A stretch of 64,000 nt of DNA from contig NZ_CP046266.1 in assembly GCF_009720625.1 (NCBI RefSeq), positions 3,977,501 through 4,041,500 of the forward strand, in the 5' to 3' direction. The stretch comes from Metabacillus sediminilitoris. Its GTDB lineage: Bacteria > Bacillota > Bacilli > Bacillales > Bacillaceae. Both the position numbers and the translations under genes were made by a program. The notes beneath the pieces are model-generated. The model was given only the letters and a program-made list of their open reading frames with translations. It had not been told where the DNA came from and did no database searches. Shown here one piece after another: positions 10,861-19,493 of this stretch (positions within the stretch are counted from its first letter, which is position 1; every line of letters starts with the position of its first letter).

Positions 10861-11512
10861 CTATTGACTCCTCCCCCCCTTCCAATTCTAGTGTTATTTT
10901 TTCTTCTTCTACTTCCCAAATTTTTGCTAAAAATGCTGTGATTTCTTCTACATTCATTGTTACTTCTTGTTCATCTATTTGTTGTTCTTTTGTTGTGTCA
11001 ATTGCGATAGGTTGAACGGCCTCAACTGCTTCAACTTTTTCTTTACTTTCTGCTTCTTCTGTTGGATTCTTTTGTAGAAATACCTGAATATGTGTAAGAT
11101 CTTTTTGAGAGTTAATATCGACTACTTGTTCTGATTCGGAAAGAAGGATTGTATCAATCGTTACATCATATTTCTTCACCAGCTCCTCTTTTGCCATCGT
11201 TTTCATTTGGACAGCCATTTGTTCTAAAATATATGCACGTTGTGAGGCTTGTATTTCATTTTTCTGCAATTCTATTAAATTTTTTACGTCATCTTCTTTT
11301 GTTGATGCTCCAAGCTGGAATTCTGCTAGAATATCATTCATATCTTTTGAAAATATTTTAAAGATAGGATTAATGATTACGATGATTAGTAAAAGACTAA
11401 TGACCATTTTTGCATATTTTTGCATGGATGAATTCGGTAATAAAAGATCAATAACAATTGCCAGTAAAATAAAAACAATAATATTGGTAATCCATTCTGT
11501 TAAGAAAGACAC
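10850..11512 (-). CDS. spoIIIAF: Stage III sporulation protein AF
   Basis: The 220-residue protein has two N-terminal membrane segments (about residues 6-26 and 34-55, the second containing KMVISLLLIIVIINPIFKIF) followed by a soluble ring-like domain. It belongs to the SpoIIIA channel complex made in the mother cell. It has a longer Glu-rich C-terminal part than the core family domain. It overlaps spoIIIAG. Confidence 0.93.
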   Translation of the reverse strand: MSFLTEWITNIIVFILLAIVIDLLLPNSSMQKYAKMVISLLLIIVIINPIFKIFSKDMNDILAEFQLGASTKEDDVKNLIELQKNEIQASQRAYILEQMAVQMKTMAKEELVKKYDVTIDTILLSESEQVVDINSQKDLTHIQVFLQKNPTEEAESKEKVEAVEAVQPIAIDTTKEQQIDEQEVTMNVEEITAFLAKIWEVEEEKITLELEGGEESIDEQ

Positions 11513-11622
11513 GATAAATTCCTCCCTTCCTAAGCATTAATAGGAAGTAGACTTCCAGTTCTTACTATTTAACGATACTTTAACGGTTATTAGGTGATTA
11601 CTGCACTTACATTCAGGTTCTT

Positions 11623-12819
11623 TTAACGCATCATAATTGTTAAATTACTTGCAGCGATGATGACAGTAATACTTAAAAAGAACATGAGAGAGACAATCGC
11701 TAGTGCTGCAAAAATATATATGACGCTTTTACTGATGATGTCTAAACACTTTATAACAGGTCCTCCACCAAGAGGTTGAAGGATCGATGCAGCAAATTTA
11801 TAAATAAATGCTAAGGATAACACTTTAATTGCAGGGAAAGCCGCGATAAATAACAGGACTGCAACACCAATGATTCCAACCGTATTTTTCAATAAAATAG
11901 AGGCACTGATGACGGTATCTGTTGCATCTGTAAACATCCTCCCAAGAACAGGAATAAAATTCCCTGTAATAAATTTTGCGGTTCGTATTGTGATTCCATC
12001 TGTCACAGCAGCAGATGCTCCTTGTACAGATATGACACCAAGGAATATGGTTAAAAACGATGCTAGAAGACCAATACTAATATTTCTTAGTAATCCAGCA
12101 AGCTGTGTGACTTTATATTGTTCTGTTAGTGTACTAACAATATTTAACAATGCTGAGAGAAACAACAATGGCAACACAATATTTTTGATTAGCAATCCAC
12201 TTGTATTCATTAAAAAGATAATGACTGGATGAAAAAAGGCTGCTGAGGCTAACCCACCTGAAGAAGCCATTAATGCCAACAACAAAGGAATTAATGCAAG
12301 GATGAAATTGGTCATCGATTGTATGGCATCGTTTGTATATTGAATGGCAACATGAAAGCTATTTAGCGCAATGATGATTAACACCATATATACAAGTGCA
12401 TAAGCTACTTTACTCACTGTGCTTTGATTAAATGCATTTTGTAACAACTGCAGAAGCATACTAAAAACCGTTAACAAGATTAACGTCCCTAATAATTTTC
12501 CATTAGCAATTAATTCATGAAATAAAAATTTTAGGAAGGCCTTCATCCACTCCTGAAAGCTCAGCTCTTTTTCTCCACTTAAAAATTGAAGTAAGCTGCC
12601 TTTTTGACTTTCAGGCAAAAAGCCGCCGTATTCTGTCATTACTTCGTCCCAATATTTTTTTATATCACTAATTTCCAATTTATCGACTTGCTCATCCACA
12701 ATGACATCGGCATTAGGCGTGTCAGCTTGTACTTCCGGCTGCGGTGATGTTTGGGCTTGTACATTTATTGGGTTGAATAGAATGATTGAAAGAAAAAAAA
12801 GAGATAGAAACGTTCGCAT
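11623..12819 (-). CDS. spoIIIAE: Stage III sporulation protein AE
   Basis: A polytopic membrane protein of 398 residues. A cleavable-type signal peptide (MRTFLSLFFLSIILFNP, then VQAQTS) precedes a short soluble region with YWDEVMTEYGGFLPES and then about seven hydrophobic segments. It is thought to form part of the transmembrane base of the SpoIIIA complex. It is separated by about 100 bp from both neighbours, as in other bacilli. Confidence 0.95.
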   Translation of the reverse strand: MRTFLSLFFLSIILFNPINVQAQTSPQPEVQADTPNADVIVDEQVDKLEISDIKKYWDEVMTEYGGFLPESQKGSLLQFLSGEKELSFQEWMKAFLKFLFHELIANGKLLGTLILLTVFSMLLQLLQNAFNQSTVSKVAYALVYMVLIIIALNSFHVAIQYTNDAIQSMTNFILALIPLLLALMASSGGLASAAFFHPVIIFLMNTSGLLIKNIVLPLLFLSALLNIVSTLTEQYKVTQLAGLLRNISIGLLASFLTIFLGVISVQGASAAVTDGITIRTAKFITGNFIPVLGRMFTDATDTVISASILLKNTVGIIGVAVLLFIAAFPAIKVLSLAFIYKFAASILQPLGGGPVIKCLDIISKSVIYIFAALAIVSLMFFLSITVIIAASNLTIMMR

Positions 12820-12922
12820 TTAAACACCTCCGCCTTATACATCTATTTATTAGAGCTAATACATAATAAAGAGTGATATTAGTTGTAACATTGAACAGAG
12901 CATGTTGAAGCGACTTATTCTT

Positions 12923-13315
12923 CTATGTTCCAGGGATCATCCCAAGCACTGTTTCAATAATGACAGTTAAGATCGGGATCGCCATTGTAAGAATCAGAAT
13001 TTTGCCTCCTAATTCTATTTTTGAAGCAATTGCACCTTGTCCTGCATCTTTTGTAATTTGTGCCCCAAACTCTGCAATGTAAGCAATCCCAATTATTTTT
13101 AAAATTGTTTCAACATAGATGAGATTAACACTTGCATTTATTGCAATTCGTTCTACCATTCTTATAATTTCATATACCTGGTCTACTAAAAATAAAAAGA
13201 TGACACAACCAACAAACACAACTAGCATAAAAGCAAAGGTAGGCTTTTGTTCTTTTACAATTAATGCAAGAAAGGTTGCAATCAGCCCAAGTCCGACGAT
13301 TTGTATGATTTCGAT
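12923..13315 (-). CDS. spoIIIAD: Stage III sporulation protein AD, non-canonical start likely
   Basis: The small membrane protein shows IAINASVNLIYVETILKIIG and AEFGAQITKDAGQGAIASKI, nearly identical to what I know of the family. The first ATG in frame is at 13228 and would drop about 30 conserved residues. Upstream the frame stays open and encodes IEIIQIVGLGLIATFLALIV, matching the B. subtilis N-terminus, but there is no ATG, GTG or TTG. An ATC at 13315, six bases after a G7 ribosome-site-like run, is my best start; CTG at 13285 is an alternative. See findings. Confidence 0.85.
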   Translation of the reverse strand: MEIIQIVGLGLIATFLALIVKEQKPTFAFMLVVFVGCVIFLFLVDQVYEIIRMVERIAINASVNLIYVETILKIIGIAYIAEFGAQITKDAGQGAIASKIELGGKILILTMAIPILTVIIETVLGMIPGT

Positions 13316-13327
13316 AAGAAGCCCCCC

Positions 13328-13534
13328 CTACCCCTGAAACAGAAAGACCGATTTTATCTTATTGAATAGATCATCAACAATTGATGCAACCATGAACAAA
13401 ATGTAAATAAAGCCTATAAGTGTGACCCATTGTGCATATTCTTTTTTTCCCATTTGATCTAAAATTGTGTGAAGGAATGCAACGACGATTCCTATCCCGG
13501 CAATTTGAAAGATCGTATTAATATCTACGCCCAT
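13328..13534 (-). CDS. spoIIIAC: Stage III sporulation protein AC
   Basis: A 68-residue protein with two membrane segments: residues about 8-26 (FQIAGIGIVVAFLHTILDQM) and 35-56 (AQWVTLIGFIYILFMVASIV). SpoIIIAC and AD are AtpB-like membrane components of the SpoIIIA complex. It lies between AB and AD; its TAG stop directly precedes the G7 run in front of spoIIIAD. Confidence 0.95.
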   Translation of the reverse strand: MGVDINTIFQIAGIGIVVAFLHTILDQMGKKEYAQWVTLIGFIYILFMVASIVDDLFNKIKSVFLFQG

Positions 13535-13556
13535 TGCAACGAACTCCCTTCAACTT

Positions 13557-14072
13557 CTACATCAATAAAATGACTAAGAGCAGCCCTGTTAATACTCCTA
13601 AACTTTTCATCATTCGTTCGTAACGATTTTGCCGATCAATCGCATCAGCTTCCTCTCTTTCCAAATGCGACAATGCTAGCTTAATATGCTTTTGTTGTGA
13701 GATACGATCATGCTGACCAAGAGTTTCTCCGAATTGTTTTAAGACCTCATATTCTCCTTGTTTAAAGGCAGTGAAGCGCCAAACGTCTTCAAGACTCTCC
13801 TCCCATGCACCCTTTACACTTGTATGTCCCTTGATAAGTTTTGCTGCAAAGGTCTCAAAAAGCTGTGATAATGGATTTGGTAATTGTTTCGATATGTTTT
13901 GAGCTGCAACGATTAATGATGTATGTCCATACATAATTTCAGCTTCTAACGATTGCAGTGCAACCTTTAGCTGCCTTAGCTGTCTAGTTCTAGCACTTAA
14001 ATGTTTTGCAGCTTCAAAACCTGCCCATGTTGTTGCGATTATGATAAATATTGCACCCATCCACTTGATCAT
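13557..14072 (-). CDS. spoIIIAB: Stage III sporulation protein AB
   Basis: The 171-residue protein has membrane helices at each end (residues 3-20 and about 155-171) enclosing a helical cytoplasmic or inter-membrane domain, as in GspF-like SpoIIIAB (LRQLKVALQSLEAEIMYGH is characteristic). It begins 1 bp after spoIIIAA, so translation is coupled. It probably acts as the platform partner of the SpoIIIAA ATPase. Confidence 0.94.
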   Translation of the reverse strand: MIKWMGAIFIIIATTWAGFEAAKHLSARTRQLRQLKVALQSLEAEIMYGHTSLIVAAQNISKQLPNPLSQLFETFAAKLIKGHTSVKGAWEESLEDVWRFTAFKQGEYEVLKQFGETLGQHDRISQQKHIKLALSHLEREEADAIDRQNRYERMMKSLGVLTGLLLVILLM

Positions 14073-14073
14073 T

Positions 14074-14991
14074 TTAGGTCACACTTCTTTCTAAATTAAA
14101 ATGCTGACCATGCTGATTAAGAATTTGTTGTACGGTTCCTGGGCCGTCTTTTCTAGATAATTCAATAAACCGATCAAACACATTTGATTCGATTAACATC
14201 TTTAATGTAGGACGCTTTAAGAGTTCAGAAACTCGATAACCATGTACAGTAACAAATAGCTGCACCCCGGCATGGACAGCTTCCATTACAGCTTCTGCAT
14301 CTTCTTTTGTACCAATTTCATCTACGATTAATACGTCTGGACTCATTGAACGAATCATCATCATCATACCTTCAGCCTTCGGACATGCATCAAGAACATC
14401 GATTCGTTCTCCAAGCTGATGTTGTGGCACACCTTTTACACATCCAGCTATTTCAGAACGTTCATCCACAATTCCAACCTTTCTTGATTCAATGTGCTGA
14501 AAACCACTGCTGATAACTCTTGCAAAATCTCTAAGCAATGTTGTCTTCCCTGTTTGCGGGGGACCGATAATTAATGTATTCATCCACTTTTCTTGAAATA
14601 GGTATGGAACATATCTCTCTGCGATCCCTACCTTCTCTTTAGCAATTCTTATATTAAATGATGTGACGTCACGAATTGCTTTAACTCGTCCATCTTCTGT
14701 AATGACTCTTCCAGAAAGACCGACTCGATGCCCGCCACGAACCGTTATATAACCTTTTTTTAATTCTTCTTCCAATGTATAAATCGAATAGTGGCTAAGC
14801 TCATTAAGTAAATTAATTGAGTCCTCATAGGTTGTTACATAGGAAAGAAACACAGGCTTACCTGAAATGATGACCTCAACACGTTTCATTACACGAATCC
14901 GGATTTCTTCCATTCTGGCCAAACTAGAAGGATGTAGCTTCAATATTTGGGTACTGATTGATTCTGGAAGCATATCTAACATTTCTTTCAT
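14074..14991 (-). CDS. spoIIIAA: Stage III sporulation protein AA (secretion-type ATPase)
   Basis: Mother-cell ATPase that powers the SpoIIIA channel. The Walker A motif is IIGPPQTGKTTLLRDFAR, with Walker B-like PDVLIVDEIGTKEDAEAVME and the upstream GGHRVGLSGRVI. The start at 14991 (MKEMLDMLPES) has an AGGAGG site and gives 305 residues; the longer ORF start at 15048 would lie inside the sigma-E promoter, so I reject it. First gene of the eight-gene operon. Confidence 0.95.
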   Translation of the reverse strand: MKEMLDMLPESISTQILKLHPSSLARMEEIRIRVMKRVEVIISGKPVFLSYVTTYEDSINLLNELSHYSIYTLEEELKKGYITVRGGHRVGLSGRVITEDGRVKAIRDVTSFNIRIAKEKVGIAERYVPYLFQEKWMNTLIIGPPQTGKTTLLRDFARVISSGFQHIESRKVGIVDERSEIAGCVKGVPQHQLGERIDVLDACPKAEGMMMMIRSMSPDVLIVDEIGTKEDAEAVMEAVHAGVQLFVTVHGYRVSELLKRPTLKMLIESNVFDRFIELSRKDGPGTVQQILNQHGQHFNLERSVT

Positions 14992-15025
14992 GTCGCTTCC
15001 TCCTATTAGACTTTTCGTTATTTTC

Positions 15026-15055
15026 AATGTATGCATGCTTGACCACATTCATGAC
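15026..15055 (-). promoter_or_regulatory. Candidate sigma-E promoter of the spoIIIA operon
   Basis: On the minus strand GTCATGAAT (-35 region) is followed after about 13 bp by CATACATT, a near-perfect sigma-E -10 element, 35 bp upstream of the spoIIIAA start codon. B. subtilis spoIIIA is transcribed by sigma-E in the mother cell. Confidence 0.8.
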
Positions 15056-15095
15056 TTAATTGTCATGATGATTTCCTCCCCTTCTGCAACAATAA

Positions 15096-15377
15096 TTATT
15101 TATAAATTCCAAACAATATAAAGAACACTCCAAGTCCAATAAAGAGCAATTTTGCGTATGATAATTGATCAGCAATCTGAAAAATCCCAATTGTCATTGT
15201 TGCGATAAAAATAATTGGTCCTACAATTGCTAATAAAGAATTAATCGTTACAGCTTTTTTTACATCATTTAACATTAACATTAAGATTGCTGCAGTTAAT
15301 TCGATCGATGCAGATAAAAAACGCAAACCAGCCATAGTTAAAACAGTAGAATCTATATGGGAAAATAAACGTTTCAT
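15096..15377 (-). CDS. yqhV: Conserved membrane protein YqhV
   Basis: A 93-residue protein with three hydrophobic segments (about residues 12-32, 40-60 and 70-90), starting MKRLFSHIDSTVLTMAGLRF. B. subtilis YqhV has the same length and position and is expressed during sporulation; its function is unknown. I choose the ATG at 15377, which has a GGAGGAG site; the longer ORF start has none. Confidence 0.88.
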   Translation of the reverse strand: MKRLFSHIDSTVLTMAGLRFLSASIELTAAILMLMLNDVKKAVTINSLLAIVGPIIFIATMTIGIFQIADQLSYAKLLFIGLGVFFILFGIYK

Positions 15378-15544
15378 GTGCTCCTCCTCAAATACGGTTT
15401 GTACACCATATGCTTTAAAGAGGAATTTTAGACAAAGAAGGTTTAAAGAAATATAATTAAACTGCTTATTAAAGCGGTTTGTACCAATATTTTTAAAGAA
15501 AAAAAACGTTAACAATCATTTTGAAACTAATGAGGTGTGGAAGG

Positions 15545-16147
15545 ATGACCATCATTTCCAAACTATCATCGAAATTAGGTGAGAAAACGGAAGAAGGAAA
15601 TCGAAATATTGCAAATGAATGCATCGAAAATCCATCTTTATTAGATGAGATTAAAGAAGGCTTAAAAAGTAAAGACAAAGCGTTGGTTGGAGATTGTGCG
15701 GAAGTATTAACAAAAATAGCTGAAGTGAAACCCGAATTAGTAGTCCCTTATTTTGATTATTTGATCCCTTTACTATCCATAAAAACAACACGAGTCCGCT
15801 GGGAAGCGATTCATGCAATATCATTAATAACTCCATACATAACAGAGCAAATTTCTAAAGTCATGCCAATAATAAAAGAACTTATTACAACTGATAAAAG
15901 TACAATTGTACGAGATTATTCTGTTCAAACTATTTGTAACTTTGCAGAATCTGGTAAGAAAGAGGCACTTGCAGCATTTCCAATTCTAAAGGATTCACTT
16001 TTAATATGGGACGGAAAACATCGAGGACGAATATTAAAAGGATTATTAAGTGTATGTAAACATGCTCCGGAATGTATTCTTGAAATTAGAGGTATTGCTG
16101 AAGAATATATAGAGGATAATCGTAGCGGAGTTAAAAAAAACGGCTAA
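15545..16147 (+). CDS. HEAT-repeat protein, C-terminus altered by frameshift
   Basis: The 200-residue alpha-helical protein is made of tandem HEAT-like repeats (for example DKALVGDCAEVLTKIAEVKP, TRVRWEAIHAISLITPY and STIVRDYSVQTICNFAE), probably a protein-binding scaffold of unknown role. It is transcribed opposite to its neighbours and is not in this position in B. subtilis. The start at 15545 follows GAGGTG. It ends early: an A8 run at 16133-16140 shifts the frame. With seven As the protein would continue TAKALIKAIDKGMV and stop at 16184, a much more natural end. Confidence 0.75.
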   Translation: MTIISKLSSKLGEKTEEGNRNIANECIENPSLLDEIKEGLKSKDKALVGDCAEVLTKIAEVKPELVVPYFDYLIPLLSIKTTRVRWEAIHAISLITPYITEQISKVMPIIKELITTDKSTIVRDYSVQTICNFAESGKKEALAAFPILKDSLLIWDGKHRGRILKGLLSVCKHAPECILEIRGIAEEYIEDNRSGVKKNG

Positions 16148-16323
16148 AGCATTGATAAAAGCAATTGATAAAGGGATGGTTTAAAACTTGGTTAGAGAAA
16201 GAAAAACTTCGTTTAGTGATGATAAGCAGCAGTGATGTGACTAACGATTGCACATTTGCGAAACAAAAACAGAACAGATTCCAGCCCACCAACACAATCC
16301 CTACCCGACTACTGATTAAATGC

Positions 16324-16355
16324 AAAAAAGAGATGCAAAATTTGCATCTCTTTTT
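16324..16355. terminator. Bidirectional terminator between the HEAT gene and efp
   Basis: AAAAAGAGATGCAAA and TTTGCATCTCTTTTT form a near-perfect palindrome with A/T flanks. It can terminate efp (minus) and the HEAT gene (plus). Confidence 0.9.
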
Positions 16356-16367
16356 ATATGTTTAGAT

Positions 16368-16925
16368 TTAAGCCCGTGAAACGTAAGAAGCCTCTGATGT
16401 GTTAATAATAAGGCGATCACCTTGGTTAATAAAGAATGGCACTTGAACAGTAAGCCCAGTTTCTAAAGTTGCTGGTTTCGTACCGCCTGAAGCAGTATCA
16501 CCTTTAATACCTGGTTCAGTTTCAGTAACTTCTAATTCAACTGTGTTTGGCAGCTCAACTCCTAATGTTTCCGTTCCAAACATCATGATTTGAACTTCCA
16601 TGTTTTCTTTTAAAAATTTTAATTCGTATTCTATTTGTGATGATGGCAATTCAATTTGATCATATGTTTCTGTATCCATGAATGCATGTTGATCACCATT
16701 TGCATATAGATATTGCATTCTACGTGTTTCAATTTGAGCTTTCGCTACTTTTTCACCAGCACGGAACGTTTTTTCTTGAACAGCTCCTGTGCGTAGATTA
16801 CGAAGTTTTGAACGAACAAACGCTGCACCTTTACCAGGCTTTACGTGTTGGAAATCCATAACACGCCAAATGCCGTTATCAACCTCAATTGTTAATCCTG
16901 TACGAAAATCGTTAACTGAAATCAT
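16368..16925 (-). CDS. efp: Translation elongation factor P
   Basis: EF-P relieves ribosome stalling at polyproline. The 185-residue protein starts [20 protein letters not shown] and has the loop [18 protein letters not shown]; the Lys in PGKGAA is the position modified (5-aminopentanol) in B. subtilis. The two OB-like domains end [17 protein letters not shown]. It lies downstream of the peptidase gene, as in B. subtilis. Confidence 0.97.
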   Translation of the reverse strand: MISVNDFRTGLTIEVDNGIWRVMDFQHVKPGKGAAFVRSKLRNLRTGAVQEKTFRAGEKVAKAQIETRRMQYLYANGDQHAFMDTETYDQIELPSSQIEYELKFLKENMEVQIMMFGTETLGVELPNTVELEVTETEPGIKGDTASGGTKPATLETGLTVQVPFFINQGDRLIINTSEASYVSRA

Positions 16926-17028
16926 GAAAAAATCCTCCTAAAATACTATAAATATGGGATTGAAAACATGAGGCTATTATCGATTATTGATATAACCCTC
17001 TTTTCTATGTAAAGACTATGTCTCCCAA

Positions 17029-18090
17029 TTATAAAATAATCAGATCTTTTGGTGAATGAGTTAGTGCCTCATTTCCTGTATCTGTGATGACAATATCATC
17101 TTCAATTCTTACGCCGCCGAGACCTGCTACATAAATTCCCGGTTCAACAGTCACAACCATACCAGGCTCAAGGATTGTATTAGATCTAGACGATAAGGCT
17201 GGACTTTCATGGACTTCCATACCTAAACCATGACCTGTCGAATGTCCAAAGTATTCCCCATATCCTTGTTCTGTTATATAATCACGTGTCAGGGCATCTG
17301 CCTCTTTCCCTGTCATCCCTGGTTTAATTCCGTTCATACCGCGTAATTGTGCCTCTAGAACGATGGAATAAATCTTCTGCAACTCTTCACTTGGTTGGCC
17401 AACAGCAAACGTCCTTGTGATATCTGAACAATATCCTTTGTAGTATGCACCAAAATCAAGCGTAACAAAATCACCTTTTTCAATTTCTTTGTCACTTGCT
17501 ACCCCATGAGGTAAGGCAGAACGGTAGCCTGAAGCAACAATAATATCAAAGGATGATGATACAGCACCATTTTTTCTCATAAAAAATTCAAGTTCATTTG
17601 CAACTTCAATTTCTTTTAACCCAGGTTTCACATACGATAATATATGTTTATACGCAGCGTCAGCAATCAGGGCTGCTTCCTTTAATATCTTAATCTCTGC
17701 TGGTGACTTAATCAAGCGTAACTTTTCTACTGCACCTGAAACTGGGATAAATTCTGTTTGTGATAATACCTGTTTATAAGAAGAATACGTTTGATATGTT
17801 AGATGGTCCTGTTCAAACCCTAGCTTTTTAATACCTAATTTGGAAACGATATTCGCAACTTCTTCTATAATTGGTCCTGAATGTTTAACAATCTCATATC
17901 CTTCAATCTGCTTAGCTGCTTGTTCAGTATAGCGAAAGTCTGTAATAAAAACCGCCTTTTCTTCAGAGATAACCGCAACACCAGCTGTCCCAGTAAAAGC
18001 TGTCATATATCTACGATTAAATTCACTAGTGATTAATAGTCCATCAATTGATAATTCTTTAAACCGATTACGAATTTTTTCTAGCTTCAT
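17029..18090 (-). CDS. yqhT: Xaa-Pro aminopeptidase family protein (YqhT/PapB type)
   Basis: A 353-residue M24 metallopeptidase that would release N-terminal residues preceding proline. A creatinase-like N-terminal domain is followed by a pita-bread catalytic domain. Metal ligands are seen in VTLDFGAYYKGYCSDITRTF, GHSTGHGLGMEVHESP, VVTVEPGIYV and GGVRIEDDIV. It overlaps aroQ by 4 bp and precedes efp; peptidases of this type next to efp are common in Firmicutes. Confidence 0.93.
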   Translation of the reverse strand: MKLEKIRNRFKELSIDGLLITSEFNRRYMTAFTGTAGVAVISEEKAVFITDFRYTEQAAKQIEGYEIVKHSGPIIEEVANIVSKLGIKKLGFEQDHLTYQTYSSYKQVLSQTEFIPVSGAVEKLRLIKSPAEIKILKEAALIADAAYKHILSYVKPGLKEIEVANELEFFMRKNGAVSSSFDIIVASGYRSALPHGVASDKEIEKGDFVTLDFGAYYKGYCSDITRTFAVGQPSEELQKIYSIVLEAQLRGMNGIKPGMTGKEADALTRDYITEQGYGEYFGHSTGHGLGMEVHESPALSSRSNTILEPGMVVTVEPGIYVAGLGGVRIEDDIVITDTGNEALTHSPKDLIIL

Positions 18091-18530
18091 TTCTGTTTCC
18101 CTCCTAATCGCTCTTTTAATGCGAGCATCGCTAGCTCGTAGCCTTTAAAACCAAGACCAATAATTTGACCAATTGTAACAGGAGCCGTTACTGATGTATG
18201 ACGAAACTCTTCTCGTGCATGAACGTTTGATATATGTACTTCAACAACTGGCAGTGTTATGCTTGCAATTGCGTCTCTAATCGCATAACTATAATGTGTA
18301 AATGCACCAGGATTTAAAACAATTCCATCAAATTGATGTTCCGCTTCATGAATAGAATCAATAATATCCCCTTCATGATTTGATTGGAAACAAGTGACTT
18401 CAATCATTTCTGTTTCACAAAATGCAAATAAATCCTTTTCTAAGTCTGTTAATGTTTTTGATCCATAAATTGCAGGCTCACGTAAACCAAGTCGATTAAG
18501 ATTTGGTCCGTTAATGACTAAAAATTTCAT
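18087..18530 (-). CDS. aroQ: 3-dehydroquinate dehydratase, type II
   Basis: Type II dehydroquinase of the shikimate pathway. The 147-residue protein contains INGPNLNRLGLREPAIYG with the catalytic Tyr, CFQSNHEGDIIDSIHEA and LNPGAFTHYSYAIRDAI. I start at the ATG at 18530 (MKFLVINGP); a GTG at 18545 is possible but lies in the ribosome-site-like GAGGTG. It overlaps yqhT by 4 bp. Confidence 0.95.
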   Translation of the reverse strand: MKFLVINGPNLNRLGLREPAIYGSKTLTDLEKDLFAFCETEMIEVTCFQSNHEGDIIDSIHEAEHQFDGIVLNPGAFTHYSYAIRDAIASITLPVVEVHISNVHAREEFRHTSVTAPVTIGQIIGLGFKGYELAMLALKERLGGKQK

Positions 18531-18597
18531 AATTTTAGGTTGCACCTCTTTTCAAAAATCAACAATAAATAAGTATCATTAAAAACTTTTTGAAAAT

Positions 18598-18631
18598 ACA
18601 AAAAAGAATGTTCATGTAATGAACATTCTAC
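18598..18631 (-). terminator. Terminator after yqhR
   Basis: AGAATGTTCAT, a 3-nt loop and ATGAACATTCT are followed by TTTTTT on the minus strand. Confidence 0.88.
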
Positions 18632-18661
18632 CATATCTAAACACTTTGATACTATGTTTTC

Positions 18662-19198
18662 CTATTTGTGATCTTGACTCGTATTTAGCTCATTATAATC
18701 AAATGAAATGGAGTAACCGACAAAAACTCCATATAAAACATATAGACAAACTGTTGTCAAAATTGTTGCACGGGATAATTCAAAAACCGTTTTCAAATTT
18801 GGAAATATTGGATTTAGTAAAAAAAAGACAAGTCCCCACAACAATGCTCCAAAAACAATCCCTACCCACATTGATGTAAAACGCTTTAGAATCGCATAAT
18901 AAACCAATGCCACTCCAATAGAAATAATCCCAATAAGAACAATGCTGATGAAGTTCCCTATTGGTCCCTCCTTCCAGTCCCCTAGGGCAATTGGCTGAAG
19001 AAGGAGATTGGGGCTAACTTCAGTGAAATTGAGTATAGATGCAAGATAGGCCAATAAGCTCCAAAACACACCGCCAACAAAACCGATTACAATGACTTTA
19101 CCAATTTGCGAAATAGGTTGTTCTTTTTTGTTTTGTTCAAGGTTTGGATTATCTTTCTCGCTGTTATGTTCCTCTTCTGTTTTTTTATGATCTGCCAT
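18662..19198 (-). CDS. yqhR: Conserved membrane protein YqhR
   Basis: The 178-residue protein has a charged, Lys/Glu/Asn-rich N-terminus (about 30 residues) followed by four hydrophobic segments (for example VIVIGFVGGVFWSLLAYLA and LLWGLVFFLLNPIF). It matches YqhR by position and architecture; its function is unknown. It is a single-gene transcript divergent from yqhQ, with its own terminator. Confidence 0.85.
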   Translation of the reverse strand: MADHKKTEEEHNSEKDNPNLEQNKKEQPISQIGKVIVIGFVGGVFWSLLAYLASILNFTEVSPNLLLQPIALGDWKEGPIGNFISIVLIGIISIGVALVYYAILKRFTSMWVGIVFGALLWGLVFFLLNPIFPNLKTVFELSRATILTTVCLYVLYGVFVGYSISFDYNELNTSQDHK

Positions 19199-19493
19199 AA
19201 ACCTACACCTCCATTACTACTATGTCCATTTTTTCTAAAGACATGTTTTTTACCAAGTTTTTTACAAGAATAAAAATTACATGTCTAGTAACTGAATGCA
19301 TGGGTATAATGTAAATAAAGGAAAATATTTCAACTTGATAAATGACTTTCCAAAAATGATTGTTAAAAAGTCATGTAAACTCATTCTATTCTGAATAACA
19401 CTCTAGAGGTTTCCTTATAAATTCTGTATTATAGAGATAATAGATATACTTTATTTCTTAACATAAGAATCAGAATAGATAGGTTGGTGTCAC
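19199..19493. other. Divergent promoter region of yqhR and yqhQ
   Basis: An AT-rich stretch of 295 bp with no ORF. It must hold promoters for both genes, but I see no high-scoring pair of boxes and no operator I can name. Confidence 0.45.

Noticed and set aside
18606..18630. GTTC-N7-GAAC palindrome near aroQ as a SinR site
   Set aside because: The spacing is 7 instead of 8, and it is part of the yqhR terminator.
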